From positions 11,749,676-11,813,675 of the forward strand of contig CM049311.1 of the NCBI GenBank assembly GCA_026874595.1: DNA of 64,000 bases, read 5' to 3'. A model generated the notes under the pieces. It was not told the origin of the DNA, did not search any database, and saw only the letters and a program-made list of their open reading frames with translations. Numbering within the stretch: the first letter of the stretch is position 1; each line of letters begins with the position of its first letter. This document shows positions 12,350 through 24,070 of the stretch, piece by piece. This DNA is from Sipunculus nudus (taxonomy: Eukaryota > Annelida > Sipuncula > Golfingiida > Sipunculidae). The position numbers and the translations under genes are program-made.

Positions 12350-12958
12350 GGTTAAGGTAGCTGTACAATTACAAGTACCTTTCTACAATAAAGCTGATTG
12401 TTTTCACCAATAACAGGTCTACTTAACAATGATTATTCAATATTAACTGGAATATTGGAAACACAATTGTGTAATGTAAAATACAGGAAAATATAGGAGA
12501 TTATATGGTCTAAAAGTTGGAACGTTCAGGAAATTTTTGTCATAGGAAAATACAGGAATTTATAGGAAATATAGGAGCTGGCTCCAGGAGCCCTGTAATA
12601 AACACAGCAGAGTGAAATAATTTAAAAACAACACATTACATGTACAGCCCTGGTTACAATCTGTATAAAACCAGTCAATCTGAACATCAGCACGCAAGAT
12701 AACACGATCTGTTCTGAGTCAGGGCCCATGTTCTAATTAACAGTAATTATGACACACTGACTGATGGTGTATCTGTGATGACTGGTGATGGTTATTACAC
12801 CTTAGCTTTAGTATATGATCATATATTAATGAGTCACATCCCAGGAATTTATTTCAAATCACCATCATAAATAGTTATATGATCAAGGAAAATGCATATT
12901 TAAACACATTCTACTTTTTTTATGCCACAGTAATTGATCTTTAACATGAAACAGCACC

Positions 12959-13375
12959 TAGTAATAGGAATTGATTGTAAAATCATGTTTGATGACTGAA
13001 AGAAAGAAAACAACCATTTATCAATTATTAATCTATTACTTTATGTAACTTCAACATTACCGTAAAATTTACTGTATACCATTATACCTAAGATATTGAC
13101 AGAGTGAATTTACTCGGACTTGCAAATCACGCTGACAGGTCAAGATCAGCGGCTGGGTTGTTTACACTTGTGTGCTGTACAGGATTCAGTTTTAATGCTG
13201 TTCATGATTTGTGTCAGAATCTTTCTTACATGTTTCACAGGGTCTAAAAGGACTTCTTTCAAAGTGCACAGATGATCGTTTGTAATTGATTAAATGCAAA
13301 TATGCAACTAGTTTTAATCAATTCTGAAAGAAAACGACCAATCATCGATATAGTTGATTAATTGGCATATCACTA
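12959..13375 (-). mobile_element. Non-autonomous hAT-type MITE, copy B (inverted relative to copy A)
   Basis: This 417-bp element is flanked by a perfect 8-bp direct repeat, ACAGCACC, at 12951-12958 and 13376-13383. Its ends are TAGTAATAGGAATTGATTGT on the left and, read inward from the right, TAGTGATATGCCAATTAATC. They match the two ends of copy A (3599-3947) in the opposite orientation. There is no transposase frame. Confidence 0.8.
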
Positions 13376-13930
13376 ACAGCACCATACTTTATTTTTTCAC
13401 TTAACCGTACCTGGTAAATTTCTTATGAAGAAGTTATATCATGACATTAATTATCTCTCAGTGTGATCCACATCAGCACTCTCCTATACAGTACCCCTGG
13501 TGTACCCCTAGGCCAGCCAACCCTGGTATTAATAAACAGACTGTCAGCTCAGACAGGACAGGACTGAAATCTCTCAGTCAGTGTCCTCCAGCACCCTGCT
13601 ATATGATATACCACCGCCATGTTACACCACCAGTGTAGCATAAGCTTCATTAATAATGTAACCCTGTGTGATTTGACCACAACACTTCTAAATCCCTGTC
13701 AGATACAGATTGACTGCCCGCTGATCCCTGGTCACAAGACCTCTCTTTGGGACCGGATTCTATTATACAGGTTTATACTAATGACCACAGTGACCCCTGA
13801 GGTACTGAGATCCTACAGTTACCATGGTCCGTCGACCACTACAAGCCAACTGAATAAGTCATGGTGTGCTGCCTATATGAATGATACATTCAAAATGATT
13901 TGCTCAAAGCCTTCAGATTATTTAGAAATA

Positions 13931-15024
13931 CAGTAAAGCCCGCTTATTGTCATATTGGTGGTGCATGCATAAATTATGATAATAACCGGGATGTGACATT
14001 ATCCGGGCTTCAACATCGATGTACTTTTGAGTCCTAGAAGAAGCGTTATGTCTCGTATGATATTAAATAAATCGTCAATAAACAGGAAACAGGATCATTT
14101 ATGAATATTTTTATTGCACAACGGCATATCAAATTACGTTAATGCACACCTGAAAATATATTTCCCGTAAGTTTTATGCCACCTGCAGCAATAACTGACA
14201 AAAGTCCGACTTGCCAACAGAAAGAGACGTAGCGTCTGGGTCATGAGGTAAAATTTCTTGAAATATACGGTACAGTTATAACGTTATTTGTAACAAACTA
14301 TTTTACTTAATAATTCTATTGCGCCTTATTTTCCGGGTATCTTATTAATGACTCAAAGTTCCATGATCGTCTTTATGATAGGACTGTTCAGGGATTTGAC
14401 ATCGTCATGCCATTGTCAAATTTCTGAAGTTTCGCGTTTAAGGTTTTTGACCAAGTATCCCCTCCAGTGCTCACAAATCCTCCAGCTTTGCGTTGACCCT
14501 TAAAGGGGATTTCCAGTCGTAAGCAACATTTAGAGCTTGTGCTTTAAATAATCTCGGCAAAATGTCACTGAAGTTTAAACCGCGGCCTTTCAAAGGCCAG
14601 GAGTTAATTATGTATGATATGTGATCTTAACATCGCCCTTGTTAAAGTACAAAGAAAAGCAATGATCAGGGTTACCGTGGTATCTTAAGATGTTAAATAG
14701 CTAAGTGACAAAGAGTGACTCGCATGCATAACTGCACTTGCCTGCCGCACACAGGTGGGAGATGTGATGTGTGATACGCCTGACCGATTACAGGCTCTTG
14801 GCCTCTTTGATCGCTATGTCGGCGTTTGATGTGATATTATCTGCGAACTGGTATCACTGTCAAGGGTTCCAAGCATGACAATAAACGGGATTATGAAAAT
14901 ATTCCATGATATTAAACGGTCAGATTTACCATTGTTAATATGGGAAATGGTTTGGGATTTCAGATTAATGTTACAATAAGCGGGGTTTTCTATTAACCGA
15001 TATGACACAAAGTGGGCTTGACTG
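13931..15024. mobile_element. Tc1/mariner/pogo-type non-autonomous element (about 1.1 kb) flanked by TA
   Basis: Inverted ends of 25 bp begin CAGTAAAGCCCGCTTATTG on the left and, read inward from the right, CAGTCAAGCCCACTTTGTG; 21 of 25 positions agree. Both ends abut TA (13929-13930, 15025-15026), the target duplication of the Tc1/mariner superfamily. The CAGT-start TIR resembles pogo/Tigger elements. No transposase reading frame is left. CCGGG-bearing repeats near 13985 and 14334 suggest subterminal repeats. The tandem array starts about 10 bp beyond its right end. Confidence 0.7.
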
Positions 15025-15034
15025 TATTTGCTAT

Positions 15035-18028
15035 CATGAACCAGTGAATAACCTTGTAGACTAAGTACATTTAACCTACCAATGAACTTAGCATATGTCT
15101 CGCCTAACAACAAGGTTGGCATGACCTAATTTTTACATTAACATGACCTAATTCTTATTTGAAGTAACATATTTTCTGGATGATCTATAAGCTGAACAAG
15201 AGCACTATACATGAGTGAAAAATGCACCTTTCATAAAGTCTTGTGACCTCTGACCTGATTTATTATGTGCAGATTTAGCCAAGAATCAAAGGCATAGAAG
15301 GTAATCTATCGTTAAATAAGCACAGTGAGATTCATCAAAATCGATCAAATTTCTATTAAGTTTTTGGAGTAACTCCAAATGTTAATAAATGGAAATAATG
15401 ATGCCTGCTGCTCACACCATATAATATAAGTGATAATTACCCATCTACAAGACAGCTATATAAAAAAACACATTTTACCTCCATCAACTTTACTTGATTC
15501 CCTTTCACTCCTTGAATTAACTGTGTGGTCATTTTCATGTTGTTTTGCAGATTTTGTTAGTAAGAAATGCAATTTTTGTCTGACCCTCAGTCACCTAATC
15601 TCATTATACCATTAGTTTATTACTACAACTTTAACAATACTGTTCTGATACAAAAATGTGTTATTATTGTCAAATGTCCCTGTATCAACATATTGATGAT
15701 GCCATATCAACCAATGGATTGCAATGTCTGACATTCACTCCGCACCATATGCAAAGTGAAAAATCATTGGTCAGACATAAACTGAAAGGTATTTGATGGG
15801 CTATTGGCCACAGGATTGAACCTGAAGGGACTCTTTCATATGCAATACTGATTTTCTTGAGCATATGACCAATGGCATGGCAAACATTTACCTTAAGAAA
15901 TCAATTTTATGAGAGGGAATATGTTTTTTTATATTTCAGTGAACATGAACTGACATTTGCTTTTAATCTAATTATAATAAACCACATTTGCATATATATA
16001 TATATATATATATTATCATGAATTGTATATAACCATGAACCAGTGAATAACCTTGTAGACTAAGTACATTTAACCTACCAATGAACTTAGCATATGTCTC
16101 GCCTAACAACAAGGTTGGCATGACCTAATTTTTACATTAACATGACCTAATTCTTATTTGAAGTAACATATTTTCTGGATGATCTATAAGCTGAACAAGA
16201 GCACTATACATGAGTGAAAAATGCACCTTTCATAAAGTCTTGTGACCTCTGACCTGATTTATTATGTGCAGATTTAGCCAAGAATCAAAGGCATAGAAGG
16301 TAATCTATCGTTAAATAAGCACAGTGAGATTCATCAAAATCAATCAAATTTCTATTAAGTTTTTGGAGTAACTCCAAATGTTAATAAATGGAAATAATGA
16401 TGCCTGCTGCTCACACCATATAATATAAGTGATAATTACCCATCTACAAGACAGCTATATAAAAAAACATTTTACCTCCATCAACTTTACTTGATTCCCT
16501 TTCACTCCTTGAATTAACTGTGTGGTCATTTTCATGTTGTTTTGCAGATTTTGTTAGTAAGAAATGCAATTTTTGTCTGACCCTCAGTCACCTAATCTCA
16601 TTATACCATTAGTTTATTACTACAACTTTAAGTTAACAATACTGTTCTGATACAAAAATGTGTTATTATTGTCAAATGTCCCTGTATCAACATATTGATG
16701 ATGCCATATCAACCAATGGATTGCAATGTCTGACATTCACTCCGCACCATATGCAAAGTGAAAAATCATTGGTCAGACATAAATTGAAAGGTATTTGATG
16801 GGCTATTGGCCATAGGATTGAACCTGAAGGGACTCTTTCATATGCAATACTGATTTTCTTGAGCATATGACCAATGGCATGGCAAACATTTACCTTAAGA
16901 AATCAATTTTATGAGAGGGAATATGTTTTTTTATATTTCAGTGAACATGAACTGACATTTGCTTTTAATCTAATTATAATAAACCACATTTGCATATATA
17001 TATATATATATATATTATCATGAATTGTATATAACCATGAACCAGTGAATAACCTTGTAGACTAAGTACATTTAACCTACCAATGAACTTAGCATATGTC
17101 TCGCCTAACAACAAGGTTGGCATGACCTAATTTTTACATTAACATGACCTAATTCTTATTTGAAGTAACATATTTTCTGGATGATCTATAAGCTGAACAA
17201 GAGCACTATACATGAGTGAAAAATGCACCTTTCATAAAGTCTTGTGACCTCTGACCTGATTTATTATGTGCAGATTTAGCCAAGAATCAAAGGCATAGAA
17301 GGTAATCTATCGTTAAATAAGCACAGTGAGATTCATCAAAATCGATCAAATTTCTATTAAGTTTTTGGAGTAACTCCAAATGTTAATAAATGGAAATAAT
17401 GATGCCTGCTGCTCACACCATATAATATAAGTGATAATTACCCATCTACAAGACAGCTATATAAAAAAAACATTTTACCTCCATCAACTTTACTTGATTC
17501 CCTTTCACTCCTTGAATTAACTGTGTGGTCATTTTCATGTTGTTTTGCAGATTTTGTTAGTAAGAAATGCAATTTTTGTCTGACCCTCAGTCACCTAATC
17601 TCATTATACCATTAGTTTATTACTACAACTTTAAGTTAACAATACTGTTCTGATACAAAAATGTGTTATTATTGTCAAATGTCCCTGTATCAACATATTG
17701 ATGATGCCATATCAACCAATGGATTGCAATGTCTGACATTCACTCCGCACCATATGCAAAGTGAAAAATCATTGGTCAGACATAAATTGAAAGGTATTTG
17801 ATGGGCTATTGGCCACAGGATTGAACCTGAAGGGACTCTTTCATATGCAATACTGATTTTCTTGAGCATATGACCAATGGCATGGCAAACATTTACCTTA
17901 AGAAATCAATTTTATGAGAGGGAATATGTTTTTTTATCTTTCAGTGAACATGAACTGACATTTGCTTTTAATCTAATTATAATAAACCACATTTGCATAT
18001 ATATATATATTATCATGAATTGTATATT
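15035..18028 (+). repeat. Tandem array of three about 1-kb units
   Basis: Units start at 15035, 16034 and 17036 (periods 999 and 1002), each beginning CATGAACCAGTGAATAACC and ending in a TA microsatellite followed by TTATCATGAATTGTATAT. The copies differ at only a handful of sites per kilobase, plus TA-run length. An AAGTT-type insertion near the end of the phrase ACTACAACTTTA is shared by copies 2 and 3 and absent from copy 1. The frames are not conserved between copies, so the unit is non-coding. Inside each unit ATGTCTGAC and GTCAGACAT form a 9-bp inverted pair. It is either a very recent tandem amplification or an assembly duplication. Confidence 0.9.
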
Positions 18029-18739
18029 ATATGAGTCAAGTATATAAAATAGCCATATAAAATAGACACTATCATGACAGATCTCTTTACACTCATTTTA
18101 CTTGTAGCTTTGTTTTACATCCATATCATGACATCACACTGAATGTATCCAGGTGAAGTTATAAGAGGCACTGCTGACAGGCAGACAATTAATTAGCAGC
18201 AATATTGGCTCTCCATCTATTTTTGTGGGTTTTTTTAAAGAGCTAAGACAAAAATTAAAACAACAAAATATCACTGGAAAAAGCAAAAGTAGGAGTTGAT
18301 AAGGGCTTAATCTTCTATTTCAATTTATTTTAGAACAAGGCCTACAGGCCTAATGCGAACCTGTGAACCTATTGGGAAATACACCAGGTATAATGCTTCA
18401 AAGCTGGACAATTACTTTTCATGTATATGAACAATGCAAGTACTAAACATTTTGAATAAGAAACAATTACACAAACATCACTGCTGAAATTCTGGCATGG
18501 GTGCACACAACACTAAAAAGATTGTAGCTGGCACCACCAGTCTTGTATACAATGAAGCTATCAGAGATAGATACATATGCCCTATTTCAGACTGATATAT
18601 CAAACCCCTCCTGAAAAGAACGCAGGGAAACACACTGTGCAAAAGTCATTGTAGGTGGCGACACCTGTCTTGTGAGCGAGAAATCCATCAAAGGCACATA
18701 GATCAAAATATTAGGCCAATATATCAAACTTACCTCGAG

Positions 18740-19430
18740 TCTGATGCATGGGGCTGACCAGGCTTAGGTGAGAAAGGCAGTTGCCCCGAGTGAACTGTGA
18801 CAAATTGTTTGCTCAGGCTACTGCACTGAGTGAACTCATGACCTGCACCTGGCTAGACTGAGTGAACTTTTGACCTGTACCTGGCTGCACTGAGTGAACT
18901 CTTGACCTGTTGCATAATCTGACACAGTTGGCAGTCTGCCAAAACTATAAATAGAATGCAGCTACTGCACTGAGTGAACTCCTGACCTATACCTGGCTGC
19001 ACTGAGTGAACTCTTGACCTGTTGCCTAATCTGATAAAGTTTGCAGTCTGCAAAGCTATGAATAGATCCAGACTGACCTTTGGCCTGTTGCCAAATCTGA
19101 AATAGTAGCCACACCATTGCATAAGCTCTCAGATTGGCTCCACATGCAGCACTGAGGGGCATGACACACATGAGGTGATCACATGATACTCATGAGGTGA
19201 TCACATGCTACCTATGAGGTGATCACATGTTGCCCACGAGGTGTTCACATGTCATCCATGAGGTGATCACATGCCTTGTGCTTGGCTGCACTGATTGAAC
19301 TCTTGACCTATATCTGGCTGCACTGAATGAACTCTTGATCTGTTGCCAAATATGAAACAGTTGGCAGTTTTTCAACCTATTTAAAGATACAGATTCAATC
19401 TTGGCCAGTTGGTATATCTGTTTACACATA
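18740..19430 (-). repeat. Degenerate minisatellite built on CACTGAGTGAACTC
   Basis: The phrase TGCACTGAGTGAACTCTTGA followed by CCTGT and a variable spacer recurs at least seven times, with a short period near 42 bp inside a longer one near 145 bp. Because of the repeats, the minus strand shows recurrent peptides such as KSSLSAARYRS, but the frames are short and interrupted. I regard these as translation artefacts. Confidence 0.75.
19165..19276 (+). repeat. Five-copy 22-bp tandem repeat with a palindromic GTGATCAC core
   Basis: TGAGGTGATCACATG or a close variant starts at 19171, 19193, 19215, 19237 and 19259, a strict 22-bp spacing. Four of the five keep the 8-bp palindrome GTGATCAC; the fourth has GTGTTCAC. 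There are no unique spacers, so this is a minisatellite. Confidence 0.85.
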
Positions 19431-19479
19431 ATGAAAGACTTTGGCTAAAATGCTTTTTTTTTAAGCTGACATATGCATA

Positions 19480-22132
19480 AACTTTTTATCAAAATATCTG
19501 GAATAATTAATGGATGCAGTACTTTTATTGTTAAAGGTCCAAGAGTTCTGCCAAAAATCATTCTAGTAAACTTCAACAAAGGCCACCTAAGAATATTTTT
19601 GTGCAATGTTACAGAATATATAATTGAAACAATAATTTTGTAGGAGAACACTACTGCAGTCCTCAGTTTGAAAAAGACATAATAATGGCCATAAGAGCAA
19701 GTTAAGCAACTCAACCAAAAATCAACAAACTCAATCTATTCTGATATGATTGAAAGGACCTTGTCCTAGGATAATTCTTTTGAAAAATTGAACGATTAAA
19801 CTTGATAGTTTCATCATTAACATTTTAAGCTGAAAGAGGCTAAAATTATGAGTTTTTTTTGCCCATAAAAAACAGGTCAATGTAGGTGGCACCAAAAAAT
19901 CTGCAACTTCAAATATGAGTCATGTGACAAACATTTGCACAATACTTGTTAATGCTAGCTTCTGTTGTTCCAGGATTACTATGTCAGTATGTTTAATTGG
20001 CCAAATGACTGTTAAATTAGTGTAACACCACTAAAATTTTTCAAATGCAAAACATTTGAACAAACTTGAGAGGGCTTGCCTCTGGGATCATTTTTGTAAA
20101 ATATTGAACAATTTGGCTGGACCATTTACAAGAAGAAGACTTATTTTAAGTTTTTCAGCTTTTTCCCTAAAAAATTTAAGTAAATGCAGATAGCAAAAAA
20201 ATAAGCTGAATCCCACAAAATTTGATATGTGACAGATTACTGCATAAAATCTAGGGATGGTAGCTCCTGCTATTCCTGAGAAATTATGGGTTAATGTACA
20301 GATGACCAATGACCCCTCTACAAAAAAGGTCAATGCAGGTGGCGCCACCAATACCTGAATTTCATATATGACTCATGTGACCAACACTGGCATAAAATTT
20401 GGTGATGGAAGCTCCAGCCGTTTCTGAGACTGTCATTTTAGTATGCTTTTTTGGACAGTTAGCTAAGTTTAACTTCGTAACCTGTAACTCGGCCAAAATT
20501 CACCTAACTTGAACCATTCGAACAAACTGAGAGACATGGTATAAACGATTATTTCTGTGAAATATTGAACAATTTAGCTTGACTGTTTCGGAGGAGAATA
20601 TTTTTAAAGGTTTTTTAGCTTTTTCTCTATAAAATTTAAGAAAATGCAGAGTTTTTCAGATGGCTAATTTTTTGCATTAAATTTCATGATACTAGATGCC
20701 AAACCATCGCATTAGCTCACAGGTTCGCTAAAAATTACTACAGATGCATATTGAATGCAAAATTATAATACAGATACATCTCACTGATGGCAAAACCTTG
20801 AATAAAGTATTTATAAAGTATTTGAATAAAGTATTTATAATCCATGTACAGCCGTCTTTATATACCCAAAGAGAGCTGTATACCTGTGATTGTAAACATT
20901 GCCTGGCATGAGGAATATCTAAAATCATAAATCTACATTTTTTAAAAGCTTTTAAAAAACATTCTTGTCAATATTAAACATAGATAACCTGAAATCTAAA
21001 TGTCTAGAGGCATGATGTAAGGGATGCTGATAAACTGGTGCCAGGCTAGATGTATCTGCTTCACACAGCTAACATATATGGTAAAATGACTCAATTCAAA
21101 CTTTATAATTCAGCCAAAATTCATTCTATGGAATCATAAAAGACAATTTTTATAAGAATTATTCAGGGGATTATACCTGTAAAATATTAAACACATTGGC
21201 CTCAGTGGCTTCAGTCATAAAACGTTTTGCAGGTTTATAACTCATATGGGAAAATACAGCAAAATGGCTAAGTTAAGCTTCCTATAATTCAGCCAAAAAT
21301 TACTGAACCAAAATCATTTGAACAAACTTGAATCATCAACATCTAAGGATAATTAATGTGTAAGATTTAAGAATTTGGCCCAGTTGTTTTTGAGAAGAAG
21401 TTCTTTGTAGCCACTGAGCTAAAATGGGCTGTTATGGCATATGACTAAATTCAGCTTCCCATAACTCTGCCAAAAGTCACTGAACTGAGACCATTTGAAC
21501 AAACTTCAGAAAGCACTACCCTAGGATCATTTATGTGCGATATTAATCAATTTGGCCATATGGTTTCAGAGAAGAAGTTTTTTGTAGCAGTCAGTATGAT
21601 ACAGGTACTGATGACCCCTGTACAAAAAAGGCCGATGCAGGTGGCGCCACCAATACCTCAATTTCTGATATGACTCATGTGACCAACATTGGCATAAAAT
21701 TTGGTGATGATAGCTCCAGCCATTTCTGAGATTGTAATTTTAGTATGCTTTTTTGTACAGATGACTAAGTTCAACTTCCTGTAACTCGGCCAAAAATCAC
21801 CGAACTTACACCAATCGAACAAACTTGAGAGAGATTGTTCCAGGAATCATTTCAGTGAAATATTGGACAATTTGGCTGAACAGTTTCTGAGAAGAAGATT
21901 TTTAAATCTTTTTCAGCTTTTTCCCTATAAAATCTAAGAAAATGCAATTAGCCAAAAAATAAGCAAAATCCAATAGAGTTTTTTAGATGACTAATTTTTT
22001 GCATAAAATTTTGTGATGCTAACTCTTGCTGTTTTCAAGATAGTATAGGTTAATGTACAGACGACGGACAACAGACGACGGACTCCTGGCGACGCCACAC
22101 CATCGCATAAGCTAACATGTTCGCTAACAAAT
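19480..22132. repeat. Tandem or nested copies of dispersed repeat family R2
   Basis: Phrases such as 'aactcggccaaaaatcaccg', 'ccattcgaacaaacttgag', 'aatattgaacaatttggc' and 'caggtggcgccaccaatacc' recur with 10-25% divergence. Three family ends of the form CCATCGCATAAGCT...GTTCGCTAA are visible near 19110-19150, 20697-20735 and 22095-22132. Only the last keeps the preceding GACGACGGACAAC tract. There is no coding potential. Confidence 0.7.
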
Positions 22133-22260
22133 AGATGAGACTATATTACAAAATATTGTTTAGGAAAACTAGCTCCAAATCAGTTGTCCCACCCTGAATG
22201 TTCCTGGAATGACTGTGTTGCTTGGATACATCAGGCAGGGAGCTACACATTAACAATTTA

Positions 22261-22282
22261 ATATATATATATATATATATAT
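22261..22282. repeat. (TA)n microsatellite
   Basis: About 11 uninterrupted TA units in an AT-rich stretch. Confidence 0.9.
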
Positions 22283-24011
22283 AACACCTTTATAAACAGA
22301 TCAGTCACAAAATCAATATTGAATGGATCATGTATCTGATGTGGGGGAGGAAAACGCAGGTGAATATTGGGTCTACATAACAATAATTATTTAGTAATAA
22401 CAGTTATATGAGAAAATGATTTAGAAGATAAAAGTCTAAATGCTGTAAAATATAAGACAATTTTGTAGGATACCATTTTAACATACAGGAATTTAAAAAA
22501 TATTCTAGTAAGCACGAGCCCAGATATTTTTACTCTGAACGATAACTGAATGCAATAAAACCTTGTAGTGTCAAAGTGGGAGGGGCTGGCAGTTAACTAA
22601 GATACATGTGATAATCGACAAAGCAGACTGATTTATAATACTATAGATAAAGCTGGCATGTATTCACCTCTTGGTTTTACACCACTGGTTATATACTTAT
22701 TAACTTTTGAGGGGTTTGACCAACTCTGTTGGCCTCTGTTAGAGCTTTTGTCCTCAACAAATCAGACACCCTAACCCTGGTCAAACTGTCCTCATTATAG
22801 TGCAAGGACACCAGGATTGCTGAGCTCCTGTTAAACACAGATCAATAATACAGTACTGTAATAATGCATACCTGTACCTCAACAGACCAGCATGAACTGT
22901 TATCCTTAGGTAAGTATTCCACAGAGTTGGAACAGCACTGTAAGGGTCTGTACAGTTACTGATTCTCAGCAAGTATAAGCAGTGGGGTAGCTATCCATGC
23001 TGCTTGTATACGTATGTTAATTTATTAACCAGCTACCACAAAGCCCTGGTGCAGCCTTATCAACACTGCTTCCTGCTACAACAGCAAAGCCATAATTCAT
23101 GTCTCACAGATCACCCAGCAACACAGGTCGAAGGTCATGTCTGATAAATCACCAAGCAACTTAGGTCATTCACCCATCCATAGTGGACCTACTGCTGATT
23201 AGTGACTGTAGTACTTAGGAGGTGCCAGTCAGCCCTGTATAAAGAGCTGGGCTGTAGCAGCAAAAGAATGTGATGATTCAGCAACTGACATTCAGCAGAG
23301 TAAATAGCATCTACTGATATTGGTCATAATAAACCCTGATCAGATCTACAGAGTGTATCTACAGACCTGTAACTCAAACAAGTTTTAACTGATTGTTCTT
23401 CCTTGTTAGCGTTACAGCCCTTGAGGTGAAGAGTTTACCCTCTAAAGCTTGGTCAGATCTGACCAAAATGGTTCAGACCGGCATGATATTAGGCATTCAG
23501 CATTGAGACATGCAACAACCCCTACATATTACACATAAAACAGTTGTATTACTTCAGTTGGGATATAAATTGGAACTTAATGTTCAGTATGTATGAAAAG
23601 ATTGGTACTTACTCTCAAGAAAACCTTACAATTGCTACCTCCATCGGCTCTTGTTTACAGCCTTGCAAGACATGTTTGGAAGGCTTAGAAGGGGCTGTTT
23701 ATTGGGACATAATACTTTATTAATAGGGATATATGAGGGAAGCACAGATCTATCAGTGTTTTAAGGTAATTTACATTATAGATCCCCCATTTTATTTGCA
23801 CGAGATTCTTGTTTTGGGTTGTGTTGAATCAGAGGGGAACCTCTCCCCCACTGGTGTTTGGACTCCATTCCTGAATGGAGGCTGAATGTTCAAGCAGGCA
23901 GAGAGTAGTCTGTCACTCTGAATCAAGGCCTAAGGCCTGCATCGAAACTGATTATCAACATTGTGTTTCACAACTGTTCTATAATTGATTTAAGTTATAT
24001 GAATATATATA

Positions 24012-24070
24012 TACAGTGGAACCCCACCTCACAACAACCCCACACTTTCAAACATCCCACAATTACAACC
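24012..24070 (+). mobile_element. Left end of a pogo/Tigger-like MITE (partial)
   Basis: TACAGTGGAACCCCACCTCA has the TA plus CAGTGGAACC start seen in Tigger-type termini. A matching inverted end was not found downstream, so this is a solo end or a decayed element. Confidence 0.35.

Noticed and set aside
13619-13936. 105-codon open frame on the plus strand
   Set aside because: No domain, no supporting splice or promoter signals; it runs up to the TA flank of the pogo-type MITE.
15430-15615. 61-codon open frame within array unit 1
   Set aside because: The equivalent frame is broken in units 2 and 3 by indels, so it is not a conserved coding unit.
18725-18760. Strong minus-strand donor GAG|GTAAGT
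   Set aside because: It lies in the degenerate minisatellite, the only nearby acceptor gives a 29-nt exon of the wrong phase, and it is probably a repeat-borne cryptic site.
19165-19276. CRISPR-like array
   Set aside because: Repeats are directly adjacent, spacers are absent and the genome is eukaryotic.
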